From Theocolax elegans (Eukaryota; Arthropoda; Insecta; Hymenoptera; Cerocephalidae): DNA of 64,000 nucleotides. Position numbers and translations under genes: made by a program. The stretch spans positions 50,947,229 through 51,011,228 of the forward strand of contig CM047426.1 of NCBI GenBank assembly GCA_026168455.1. The letters run 5' to 3'. Position 1 is the stretch's first letter; each line of letters starts with the position of its first letter. Shown here in pieces: positions 11,939 to 21,505 of the stretch. The notes beneath the pieces are model-generated. The model saw nothing but the letters and a program-made list of their open reading frames with translations. It made no database searches and had not been told where the DNA came from.

Positions 11939-12249
11939 CTTTTTTCAGAAAACCCTTTTATTTTAACAAACTCTTTTATTATTAATTAGTTGCATGCGCT
12001 TTTATACTAACAATTAAACAATTACGTGATATTCTACATATGAGTGACGTACAATTTCTTTTCTAAGAAATAATTTATGATACCACCTGATTGTTTAAAA
12101 TTTTTTTTTTGCTAAAAACTATAGGTTACTCAAAAATTTCTATATTGTCTACCGAAAAGAAAATATATATATTTAATAAAATAACATCTTCGTATTAAAG
12201 CGGTATTAAATTTTCCCTTTACAATTTTTTCCCTTTTTCTCGTGATTAA

Positions 12250-12606
12250 ATGAGTCCCTCTCCATTCTTTAACGACCAATTGAATTATTCTTCGGAAGAC
12301 AGAATACACGCAATCGAAGCAACATTAATAAATATCGGTCGTTTTCAAAACCACCTTTTTGAATTAATCTTGAAAAATAGAAAAGATATCGAATTCTTGC
12401 AATACGCCGACAGAACCATCGGTGGTCACAAGGCCGAAGCTCACCTTAAAAACGCGGCACTCCAAAACGAAGTTAAAATTTTAAAAGGCTTATTGACTAG
12501 CGTAACCAAAGCAACCTTACACTTATTTAAAAATTCTGAACCCAATAATATTGACATTGAAATAAATAAATTAGAAAAGGCACTCTCAAAATTAAAAATT
12601 CAATAG
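12250..12606 (+). CDS. Small ORF upstream of gag (118 aa), function unknown
   Basis: An intact ORF between the primer-binding site and gag, in the same frame as gag and ending at a TAG 51 bases before the gag ATG. The protein looks mostly helical, with a charged C-terminus (IDIEINKLEKALSKLKIQ) that could form a coiled coil. I recognise no domain. It could be an independent small protein, or an N-terminal Gag region now separated by a stop. Retroelement context is certain; function is unknown. Confidence 0.5.
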   Translation: MSPSPFFNDQLNYSSEDRIHAIEATLINIGRFQNHLFELILKNRKDIEFLQYADRTIGGHKAEAHLKNAALQNEVKILKGLLTSVTKATLHLFKNSEPNNIDIEINKLEKALSKLKIQ

Positions 12607-12657
12607 AATAACAAATAATTTGTGTTTGTAACAGAAAACGTAAATAAACAAAAAAAA

Positions 12658-14853
12658 ATGGACGCTGATCAGACAAGACAATTTGTAACATCAATGCATA
12701 ATATGTCATTAAGTATGACAATGCAATCAGCAACAATGCATATACCCTTTTTCGATGAAAAAAATATGCCACTAAAAACCTTCATTCAAGATGTTGAAAA
12801 TGGTAGCGCCATCGCCGGTGATCAAGAAGCAGTATTCATTAGTGCTGTAAAATCTAAGCTTAGAGGACTGGCACGAGATTGTCTTGATGGAGTGCGAATA
12901 AACACTGTCGCAGAATTGACGAACGAATTAAAAAAATTTTTCGCCCCTCGTCGCAAGTATACAGACTTTTGCACCGAGTTACAAAATGTTAGAATGCACC
13001 GATCCGAAACGGTGACAGAATTTTACTTACGTGTGAAAAAACTGCAGGGATCGACAGAAGCAGCACTGATAAACGAATATGGCGTCGAGAATAATACGAA
13101 CTCACCTATAGTCAGAGATATGGCTATAAAAGGTTTTTCTAAGGGTCTAAGAGACAAGTTCAGTTACGGAGTCACTCTCACGAATCCAGAAACACTGCAA
13201 GCCGCGTATAACTTAGTCAAATCGACATCATTAAGATACAATACAGAAATAGAATACCAAGACACAATAAATCTTTTCGGAATATCGGGTAGCAAAGTCT
13301 TCACCCTTGGGTCTTGCGAGCTCCACATACAGGGAAAACCCGCTATTTTTCATTTAAGCGGCAGCTTCCTCCCAGATAATTGCGATGGAATTCTTGGAAT
13401 TGAATTTTTAACAAAAGAAAGAGCAGAAATTTCGTTTCATAACCAAACTCTTGTTACTGCAACCTCGCCAATCACACCAATACCATTTATTATTCAATAT
13501 GAGAGGAACGATGAAAAAGAAAGTATCTCTGGACGATATTACACCATCAAAGCTCGCTCAAGACAAGTAATCTCTATCCCAGTAACAAATAATCTTACCG
13601 AAGGATACATTGAACGAGTCGAACTACCAGAAGGAATATACCTAGGTAACGCAGCTGTTAGAAATCAAGGAGGAGAATGCTACGCATTCATAATTAACAC
13701 TCATAACCGGAACACCAGAGTTTATATCCCTCCTCAAACTTTAGAACCATTTGAAACTAATGACATTATTGATGACTTTAGAGATTTTCCATTCCCTTCA
13801 AATTCGAATAAAAATCCTCACAACCGTTTCGAAGAATTAGAAAATAACCTGCATATAGAACATCTAACTTCAGAGGAAATTAATAGTATAATGACTTTAA
13901 TCAAAGAATACCAAGATATTTTCCATTTACCTAGTGAAACGCTACCAGCTACAAATATTTGTACTCATAAAATCCCCACTATAGACGAGCAACCAATAAA
14001 CATCCGCCAATATCGATATCCACCAATACATAAAGAAGAAATTAACAAACAAATTAACCAAATGCTTGAACAAGGAATTATTCAGCCGTCTAGCTCTCCA
14101 TACAATTCACCGCTATGGATAGTCCCCAAGAAACCGGATTCCAAAGGTAACAAGCGATGGAGACTTGTTATAGATTTTAGGAAATTAAACGAAAAAACAA
14201 TAGGAGACGCCTACCCTCTCCCTAATATAAACGAAATATTAGATCGCCTAGGAGCAGCAAAATACTTTAGTATTTTCGATTTATCTAGCGGATTTCATCA
14301 GATTTTAATGGACGAAAAAGACAGGTGCAAAACTGCATTTAGCACACCTGGAGGACATTACGAATATGTTCGGATGCCCTTTGGTTTAAAAAACGCACCC
14401 GCACAATTTCAACGTGCGATGGAAATTGCACTCTCTGGCCTCGTGGAAATAGAAGTATTTATTTACATAGATGATATTGTAGTTTATGCTAGTTCTTTAC
14501 AAGAACATCAAAATAAATTACGAAAATTGTTCAAACTAATAAGATCAGCAAATCTAAGATTGCAACCCGACAAGTGCGAATTTTTACGTAAGGAAGTCTG
14601 TTATGTAGGACATATAATAACAGATAAAGGAGTCAAACCTAACCCGGAAAAAGTTAACGACGTTGAAAACTTCCCTAGACCTAAAACACAAAAAAATATT
14701 AGAGAATTCCTTGGATTGGCCGGTTATTATCGACGATTCATTGAAAATTTTTCAAAACGAGCCAAACCCCTATCCGACTTATTAAAAAAAGATACAGAAT
14801 TTACTTGGGAACAGGCACAAGAGCTTTCAAGATTTAAAAAGAACTCTTTGTAA
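12658..14853 (+). pseudogene. Gag-Pol fusion: capsid, protease remnant, reverse transcriptase (element 2)
   Basis: Translation most likely begins at ATG 12658 (MDADQTRQF). Residues about 1-195 form the Gag capsid region, which assembles the particle (LRGLARDCLDG, LKKFFAPRRKYTDF). At about 13255 it passes directly into the C-terminal part of a retroviral-type protease (CDGILGIEFL), without nucleocapsid zinc knuckles and without the protease Asp-Ser/Thr-Gly active site. This is an in-frame internal deletion. Reverse transcriptase follows from about 14000, with LVIDFRKLN and the catalytic FIYIDDIVVYA. The frame fails near 14820, before RNase H. The RT core looks intact, but the protein could not mature. 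Confidence 0.85.
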
Positions 14854-15285
14854 AGAACCAATCCTTCAATATCCCGATTTTTCAAAACCATTCGTACTCA
14901 CCACCGATTCTTCAAACGTCGCAATCGGAACAGTACTTAGCCAAGGTCCCATTGGAAAAGATTTACCAATAGCATATACCTTTCGAGTTCTTAATATTAC
15001 AGAAAGAAATTATTCCACTGCGGAGAAAGAATGTCTCGCATTTGTATATGCCGTGAACCACTTTAGACCATACCTATTTGGTAGAGAATTTACTCTTGTT
15101 ACCGACCATAGACCGCTATTATGGTTACACTCTGTGAAAGATCCCAGCTCTCGATTAGTTAGGTGGAGATTGAGATTATCCGAATATCAGTATAAAATAG
15201 TACATAAAGCCGGAAAAATTAATTTAAACGCCGACGCTTTGTCTCGCAATATACCAGAAGCAAAAGCTTATCAATTACTGAGGAA
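14822..15285 (+). pseudogene. RNase H domain in a displaced frame (element 2)
   Basis: RNase H residues are in the frame one base out from the RT: TTDSSNVAIG, AEKECLAF, TDHRPLL and NADALSR. A single extra base near 14820 moves the reading out of the RT frame, and a change near 15270-15280 returns it to the original frame, where the tether begins (TEENVAPEKRKRGRPRK). The two lesions offset one another, so only this domain is out of register. A simple indel pair is more likely than programmed frameshifting, because no slippery site is evident. Confidence 0.75.
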
Positions 15286-17646
15286 AACGTGGCTCCCGAA
15301 AAAAGGAAACGAGGAAGACCACGAAAGGATTCTCAATCAGCCAAACCACTTCAACCACCCACTACATCAACACCAATAGCTTCACGCCTTAGGTCAAAAG
15401 ACTCCCAAAAGATTAATAACCCTTCGCCACCCCAGTATAACGAAACTTCAGATGAAAGCGACGAATCGGAAGAAGAACCCGAATACAACAATGAATGCCC
15501 ACCAGCTCCATCCATCCGAAGTAGCATGTTACCAAGCTTACTTCCTCAGCCCCCTTACTTACCGACAGAAGAATTGGAAAACACTGCTACAAATAATACA
15601 GATCTCTCAACTCTGTTCCACATCGATAATAGCGATGACGACTCAGACAACGACGAGACCTCTTCAAATCTAAGAGCTATTGCTAAAAACCTACAAGCGA
15701 ATGATTCCGAACTTTCACTTTCACAACTAGGAAATGCAATAGAGAAAGTCAAATCATTAACCAACGACATAACAGATATAAATTCTAGCTTGGATGACAG
15801 TTTGAATATTTTACAAAATTTCAACACTCAAGAATCAACTATCACTGTTCCACCCGCTCCTTTTCCTCCAAACCCTGAAAATTCTGCAAATATCATAAAT
15901 CAACCACCAACCAGTCAACCTACACCATTACTACATTCGACATCTTTCCCTCACAAACCTCATCAACCTCGTTATTCTCCTTTAGATAATTTAACTATAC
16001 CTCGAGAAGAAGATTAACAAAACTACATAAGCCAAGAAGAAGATGACATCGATACAGAACAAAGGAATAATAATCACATATCCACAACGGTAGCCACTAA
16101 TGAAACTGACAACCATAATCTGTCAAAAACAATACCTGACGAAATAGAAACTTGTCAAAATAGATCAGTAGATTTTACTATTACACCTACCACCGAATCA
16201 TTAACCTTTAGGAAATCAAATTATGTTCATTTCATGTCCGCTGATTGTGAACTAACCAAACCAATACGAAAATTATTATATGAAATTAAGGCATTCGATT
16301 TAGAAGACATTAGACAAAAACACCCATCCAAAGGTCAAATAATTGTTACACAAATAGGAAAATATAAGACATTTCATATAATTTGCAAAACAAATCATTT
16401 TGAAAAAACCAATCTTAACGATATTAAAATTGGTTTAGAAAATTTACGGAAAATACTACTACAGGAAAAAATTTACCAATTTAGAATTCGTACACATGAC
16501 GAAACAGAATATCTACCCAAAAATGGATTATTAGACCTTTTAAACGAAATATTCAAGGATTGCTCATTAAAAATTACATTATGTTATGGTAACACCATTT
16601 TTGCACCAGAAACTATTAGAGAAACAATAATAAAAGAAGCCCACGACAGTTTAGTTGGTGGACACAAAGGTTGTACCAAAACCTATAAACGAATAAGAAG
16701 CAGATTTTACTGGCCGAACGTGAAATCTGAAATCACAGAATACGTTAGAAAATGCCGCAATTGCCAAACACAAAAATTAATAAGAATTAAGACAAAAATG
16801 CCGATGATGATTACAGACACTCCAATAGAAGCCTTTTCTAAAGTGGCATTAGATACCGTCGGTCCTTTACCTCTAACCCCAAATGGTAACAGACACATTT
16901 TAACTATGCAATGTTTATTAACAAAATATTGCATAGCCGTTCCAGTACCAGACATTAAAGCAACTACCATAGCACATGTTTTTACTACACATTTCATTGC
17001 TATATATGGATCTCCAGACACTATTCGAACCGATCGAGGAACTAGTTTTTTAAATAAAATATTTCGAGAGTTAGCTACGATCTTTAAAATTGATCACGTT
17101 AAAACTTCTGGCTACATGGCTCAAACTAACGGGTCGATTGAAAGAAGTCATATAGTATTAACAGAATACTTAAAAAGCAACCTTGATTACTACGAAGACT
17201 GGGATTCATTAATACCGTTTGCCATGTTTTCTTATAATACGTCTGAACACACCTCAACTAAGTTCACACCTTATGAGATGGTCTTCGGAAAAATAGCAAA
17301 ACCTCCCTCATCCATATTCATAAATAGAAATATTGAAACATACTCCGATTATGTTGCAGAATTAATAAATAGACTTAACGAAATACAGATAACGGGAGCC
17401 CAAAACTTAATTAAAGCCAAACTCATCGAAAAACGCTATTATGACCAGAATGTAAAAGAAATCAATTTAAACGAAGGCGATCAGGTCCTGGTTTTACGAG
17501 AACGACGGAAAAATAAATTTGATAGCCAGTATCATGAACCCTACACCGTTATAGAAATAACCGAAAAAAATAACGTAATATTAGAGGACGAAAATGGGAA
17601 ACGATTTCTAAAACATCCAAACAAACTCAAGTTATTCAATGAATAA
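15280..17646 (+). pseudogene. Long AT-hook/acidic tether and integrase (element 2)
   Basis: The region begins with a basic AT-hook (KRKRGRPRK), continues into a Ser/Pro/acid-rich, low-complexity stretch of about 240 residues, and is cut by a TAA at 16015-16017. The same frame resumes, and from about 16234 shows the region that precedes integrase in mdg1-like elements. The integrase HHCC domain (HDSLVGGHKG ... CRNCQTQK) and DDE core (LDTVGPLPL, RTDRGTSF, NGSIERSH) follow, then a C-terminal DNA-binding region ending at 17646. Integrase inserts the cDNA. From 16234 on it is uninterrupted (470 aa). The long tether between RNase H and integrase is unusual. Confidence 0.85.
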
Positions 17647-17734
17647 ATTTTTGCAGGAAGATCATCGATAGGAAATAAACACAATAAACCTAACAAAAAC
17701 GCTCACATGGATCGCGCTCTTCTCCCTCTTACGA

Positions 17735-19609
17735 ATGCTATCAGCACAGTCAATCATTGGTTATGACTGTGGAGGACGAGGATTAAACATATCAAAAATT
17801 TCAACCTTAAGTGTCAAGGACTGCGACATACCAACACCTAAAACCATCGTTACTCAGAAATATATTAGACTTCTACAAATTGCAAAATTCGGCGCTATAG
17901 GTGCAAAACAGTGCAAGATTGAAATATCTAGAATAATTTACCATTGTGGCATGTATTCTTATGTATCGGTAGTAACTGGTGGACAACTGGAATACATTCA
18001 AGAAGTCTCACGCGAAAGCTGCGAAGAAATGCATATTGCAGGCATAGCAAAAATAGGTTACAATACAATCATATCAGGACTACAACCCAATAGCACCACC
18101 GTCCGACCTGTTACATTAGCCGGATCATTGAAAATTGATGGTACATGCGACGGAACCCAATATTCCGAAATGCATGGAACTTGGGACGACGTCGTAGTAC
18201 AAGCGAGCGTCATAATAACTTTAACTTCACATACCGCCAGCACAAACACGAACAGTAACCAAATACGACTCCACTCTGGAACTGTTTGTAAACTGTCAAA
18301 AGAAAACTGCATGGACACCGTGGGAGGCCAAACTTTCTGGAGGAATTCACCATCAAGCAACTGCAAGTTCGAAGACTATCAAGTCTTGTACGAAGGAATG
18401 GCACATATAACCACTAACTTGGACGAACCGGTTCATAAACCTTTATTTACAGTTCTAGGTAAGGATTTTACCTTTTCATTAATCAGCACGGGAAAAACTC
18501 AAGTTTGTGGTTATGTGTTCCTGAAAACCGAACATGCACAATTATTTATATCCGAAGCAAGCGATAACGAAGCCCCTTTTGTACAAACAAAAAAATCACT
18601 ATCCGAAAATATAGATTTATTCACTTACGTAAATTCTAAGTTCGTTTATGTAGAACGTCTTATACGTTTATACCGCGATATAATTATGCAGAAATGTTTA
18701 GTAGAAAGAAGAGTACTTAAAAATTTACTTTCCTTCTCCACCATCAAACCCGACGAATTTGCCTACAACCTAATGGGAGAACCTGGTTACATAGCTGTCA
18801 TTACCGGTGAAGTAACAAGGCTCATCAAATGCCTACCAGTTCAAGTTTCCATCAGACGCACCGAAAACTGTTTCATAGAATTACCGGTTTGGAAAAGTAA
18901 TTCAACATATTTCCTCATACCAAAAACCCACATCCTCTTGAGAAAAGGAACCGAAATTCCATGCGATGCAGCAATACCATCAACCTACAAGATCAAAGAT
19001 AGTTGGTACGAATTCACGCCAAATCCGAGAAAAACTACCGCACCAGAAATACTCGAACCTAACGTAGCCTTCAATTGGACCTACGAGGACCCTGGAGCAT
19101 TAGCAACCAGTGGCATCTACACAATTAAAGAACTGGACAACCGCCAAGAGAGAATTATGTTCCCCATGGAACAACCAGCTCTCCTCAACACACTGACCAG
19201 AGGAATAACGGGACAAACAATCGAAAACCAAGGCGTTTCTCTTCATAACCTTTTAAACGAAGATAACATCAAACACATGGCCACGTCTTTCTGGTACAAA
19301 TTGTGGAACAAATTCTTCGTTTTCGGAAACGCAATGTCTGGTATCCTCGGGTTATATCTAATAATCAAATTCATCAAAGCATCAGCCGATACTATACTAC
19401 AGGGTTACGCTCTTCATCAAGCGTATGGTTGGTCGGTAAAACTGTTAGCAGCCGTATGGAATTCCTTAACCCAATTTCTGTTACACTCCGCTCACCGAAG
19501 AAATCAACGACAAGATGAGGAACAAGCAGAACCAAAAGAACTGATGGTCTTAGAAACCAAAGATATTCCCAAATCCTCTCCTCGAGCTCTATCCACCGAC
19601 ATCCCGTAA
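17735..19609 (+). CDS. Envelope-like glycoprotein (element 2)
   Basis: The 624-aa ORF in the env position is uninterrupted. The frame is open upstream to 17672, and a hydrophobic signal-like stretch (LTWIALFSLL) precedes the first ATG, so the real start may come from splicing; TTTTTGCAG at 17647-17655 is a possible acceptor but an in-frame TAG at 17669 follows it. The mature region begins with a Cys-rich segment (GYDCGG), has many cysteines, and ends with a membrane segment at about residues 530-550 (GNAMSGILGLYLIIKFI) and a short cytoplasmic tail. No baculovirus-F-type fusion protein pattern is apparent. The layout recalls glycoproteins of negative-strand RNA viruses of arthropods, such as chuviruses; this is inference. 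The role would be membrane fusion and spread. Confidence 0.7.
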   Translation: MLSAQSIIGYDCGGRGLNISKISTLSVKDCDIPTPKTIVTQKYIRLLQIAKFGAIGAKQCKIEISRIIYHCGMYSYVSVVTGGQLEYIQEVSRESCEEMHIAGIAKIGYNTIISGLQPNSTTVRPVTLAGSLKIDGTCDGTQYSEMHGTWDDVVVQASVIITLTSHTASTNTNSNQIRLHSGTVCKLSKENCMDTVGGQTFWRNSPSSNCKFEDYQVLYEGMAHITTNLDEPVHKPLFTVLGKDFTFSLISTGKTQVCGYVFLKTEHAQLFISEASDNEAPFVQTKKSLSENIDLFTYVNSKFVYVERLIRLYRDIIMQKCLVERRVLKNLLSFSTIKPDEFAYNLMGEPGYIAVITGEVTRLIKCLPVQVSIRRTENCFIELPVWKSNSTYFLIPKTHILLRKGTEIPCDAAIPSTYKIKDSWYEFTPNPRKTTAPEILEPNVAFNWTYEDPGALATSGIYTIKELDNRQERIMFPMEQPALLNTLTRGITGQTIENQGVSLHNLLNEDNIKHMATSFWYKLWNKFFVFGNAMSGILGLYLIIKFIKASADTILQGYALHQAYGWSVKLLAAVWNSLTQFLLHSAHRRNQRQDEEQAEPKELMVLETKDIPKSSPRALSTDIP

Positions 19610-19779
19610 TCAAAATGATTTTCTTCTTCTCTCATTTCTTTTTTTCAAGACTCATAACAAAGTAGCAGTAGTGTAGTTAGATTTTGTAATTAGACAAAAG
19701 TTAAGGTAATTAAAATTAGTGTTGTGTGTGTTATTTTTCCGTAGTAAATAATTTAATTTTATGCTCCATTTTAATGTTA

Positions 19780-19802
19780 TTACAGCTGCTGACCTGCTGT
19801 AA
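19780..19802 (+). ncRNA. Hairpin H17, conserved 9-nt loop, in the env retroelement
   Basis: TTACAGC / GCTGTAA form a perfect 7-bp stem around TGCTGACCT. The loop and closing GC pairs match the hairpin family of the arrays at 24057-24904 and 39918-40177. It sits between env and the lysine-rich ORF. Confidence 0.55.
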
Positions 19803-19841
19803 CGATCATATACAAAAATAGATATAGACAAGAAAAAAAAA

Positions 19842-20573
19842 TTGATGAAAATGAATCCATCACCAAATCTCGTTCTGGTTAAAGAGAACAAAAAGAAGAA
19901 AAGGCGTGGCGGTAAGAACACACGTGTTCGATGTGAACATCGACATTTTATGATGGCAGGTAATCAGTCCAAGGCTAACCTGGGGATTCAACATTTTAAA
20001 CAATTCTTGGAAGCAACTAACACCGAGTTGTCAAACAGATTCCACGTTGACACTAGCTCAAAGGTCGAATTAAATCTAAACAACTATTTTACGACACCAA
20101 AAGAAGACCCACTCTTCATAGAACCAGTGCAGGAAGAAGAAATTCCATCCCAAACTACGATCGTCGATGTTAAGGAAATCCTGAAAGGAGCAATAATAAA
20201 AAACCACCAAATGCGTGATTTAAGTTCTGTTATTTCGGAAAAGGGATTTCCAGATAATTATCGACCCCCAACACCATGTTGTTCGCCGCTACGAGAAAAT
20301 CGACTCAAATCAGAACATAAAACTGATAAACACAGACATAAATCCCACAAAAAGGAAAAGAAAAGAGAAAAAGAACGAATCAATAAAACCAAAAGAAAAA
20401 GCAGCGGAAACCATAAAGACAAGAAAACCGACAACCATTATAAAAGAAAAGAAAAAACAAATAATAAAAAGGACAAACCGCATCAATCTAAAGAACCAAA
20501 AGCGTTTAAAATTCCAAAGACTAAAGAATATAGTCCAGGACCAATCGGTCAAACCCAGGGAGGATTATTTTAA
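19842..20573 (+). CDS. Lysine-rich ORF downstream of env (243 aa), function unknown
   Basis: An intact ORF between env and the polypurine tract; most Gypsy elements have no gene here. There is a basic patch near the N-terminus (KKKKRRGGK), a central segment rich in acidic and hydrophobic residues (about 60-110), and a very lysine-rich disordered C-terminal half (KKEKKREKERINKTKRKSS). It has no recognisable domain. It might bind RNA, replacing the missing nucleocapsid basic region, or act as a nuclear accessory protein; both are guesses. Candidate ATGs are at 19842 and 19845 (Met-Met); others (for example 19851) follow in frame. It would have to come from a spliced or internally initiated transcript. 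Confidence 0.55.
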   Translation: MMKMNPSPNLVLVKENKKKKRRGGKNTRVRCEHRHFMMAGNQSKANLGIQHFKQFLEATNTELSNRFHVDTSSKVELNLNNYFTTPKEDPLFIEPVQEEEIPSQTTIVDVKEILKGAIIKNHQMRDLSSVISEKGFPDNYRPPTPCCSPLRENRLKSEHKTDKHRHKSHKKEKKREKERINKTKRKSSGNHKDKKTDNHYKRKEKTNNKKDKPHQSKEPKAFKIPKTKEYSPGPIGQTQGGLF

Positions 20574-20610
20574 TAGCGTCTTGGAAGAGTTACCGTACGG
20601 CATCTTTCCA

Positions 20611-20621
20611 AATTAGGAGGG
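20611..20621 (+). other. Polypurine tract of element 2
   Basis: AATTAGGAGGG lies about 40 bases after the last ORF. AGGAGGG directly before the 3' LTR is usual in Gypsy elements. TGTAATG starts at 20625. Confidence 0.6.
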
Positions 20622-20624
20622 TCA

Positions 20625-21504
20625 TGTAATGAACCGGTAAAATTTTTTGTCGGAAATTTAACGCGTTATTTTATTTCCATGTTTCTATTATTTCATTAAC
20701 AAATTCGTTTGGAAAATCGAATTATTTCCTTTCTATCAAAAAGAAAATAGATTAAGAGTATCGATACAAATTTTCTCAGCATTACAAGTTTACTTATAGA
20801 TAGCCCAACAAATAATGTACTCTCTTACTTTGGAAGTTCCTAAGATAAACTCCCATCTAAAAATATCATATAAGTAAGTGTTATATAATATTTTTAGTTT
20901 CAATAAATAATCATCTTATTTCAATGTACATATTTGTTTGCAATTATTTATACAGTTAAATGATAAATTATACATAAAATTTATACTTGCTATTTTAAAA
21001 ATTCGAATAAAAATTTGTATTAATCAATATTGGATAATTAAAAACAAATACTTATAATATTTTTGACCTATAAATTTTCGCAAACAGATATTATAATAAA
21101 CTAAAGATTTTATTTTACTCTATTTGTATTAAATCTCAATGTACGTTAGTTTATAAAATCTAGACTTAAGTTTAGGGAAAAATACAGAGAATTTCAAATA
21201 ATCTTTAATAAATAATTAAACATTAATATAACTTCATTTCTCCTTAAATTTAAAAACATTCACAATTAATATTAGTTCATTTCTTTTAAACATTTTCTGT
21301 CATAATTAAGATGACTTATTTTGATCGATTTTAAAAACAATTGGAGTATTTTTGTAATATAATAAAGCAATAAAATAAATAAATTTTATAATTTTTTTCT
21401 ATTATAACAAAAAGGAGAAATGAGGGCAAAAATCGAGAAAACGTATAGAAAATCATGTTATTTTTTTCCCACCATACCTGGCGAGCCCTAATCTCAGTTT
21501 CTGT
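20625..21504 (+). repeat. Possible 3' LTR U3 of element 2, not confirmed
   Basis: By position this should be the start of the 3' LTR. It is AT-rich without coding. It cannot be matched to the short leader remnant at 11640-11918, so the assignment rests on the polypurine tract only. CATTACA at 20780-20786 would pair with TGTAATG as a very short LTR, but I do not favour this. Confidence 0.3.
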
Positions 21505-21505
21505 A

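Larger units (their letters stand above)
11640..20624 (+). mobile_element. Env-bearing Ty3/Gypsy retrotransposon (errantivirus-like, element 2)
   Basis: In order: a TATA-containing LTR/leader remnant, primer-binding site, a small ORF, gag-pol, RNase H, a long disordered tether, integrase, an envelope glycoprotein, a lysine-rich ORF and a polypurine tract. The pol layout resembles mdg1/412-type Gypsy elements, with env added. The copy is inactive: nucleocapsid and protease active site are deleted, RNase H is displaced to another frame, and a TAA lies in the tether. Complete LTRs are not found: foldback elements lie beside the 5' LTR (ending 11632) and beyond the polypurine tract (starting 21506). 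It is an old endogenous copy. Confidence 0.85.

Noticed and set aside
14822..15285. Programmed frameshifting for RNase H of element 2
   Set aside because: No slippery heptamer or pseudoknot is evident; two small indels are a simpler explanation.
20625..20786. TGTAATG...CATTACA as a 162-bp LTR
   Set aside because: Too short, with no matching sequence before the primer-binding site at 11919.
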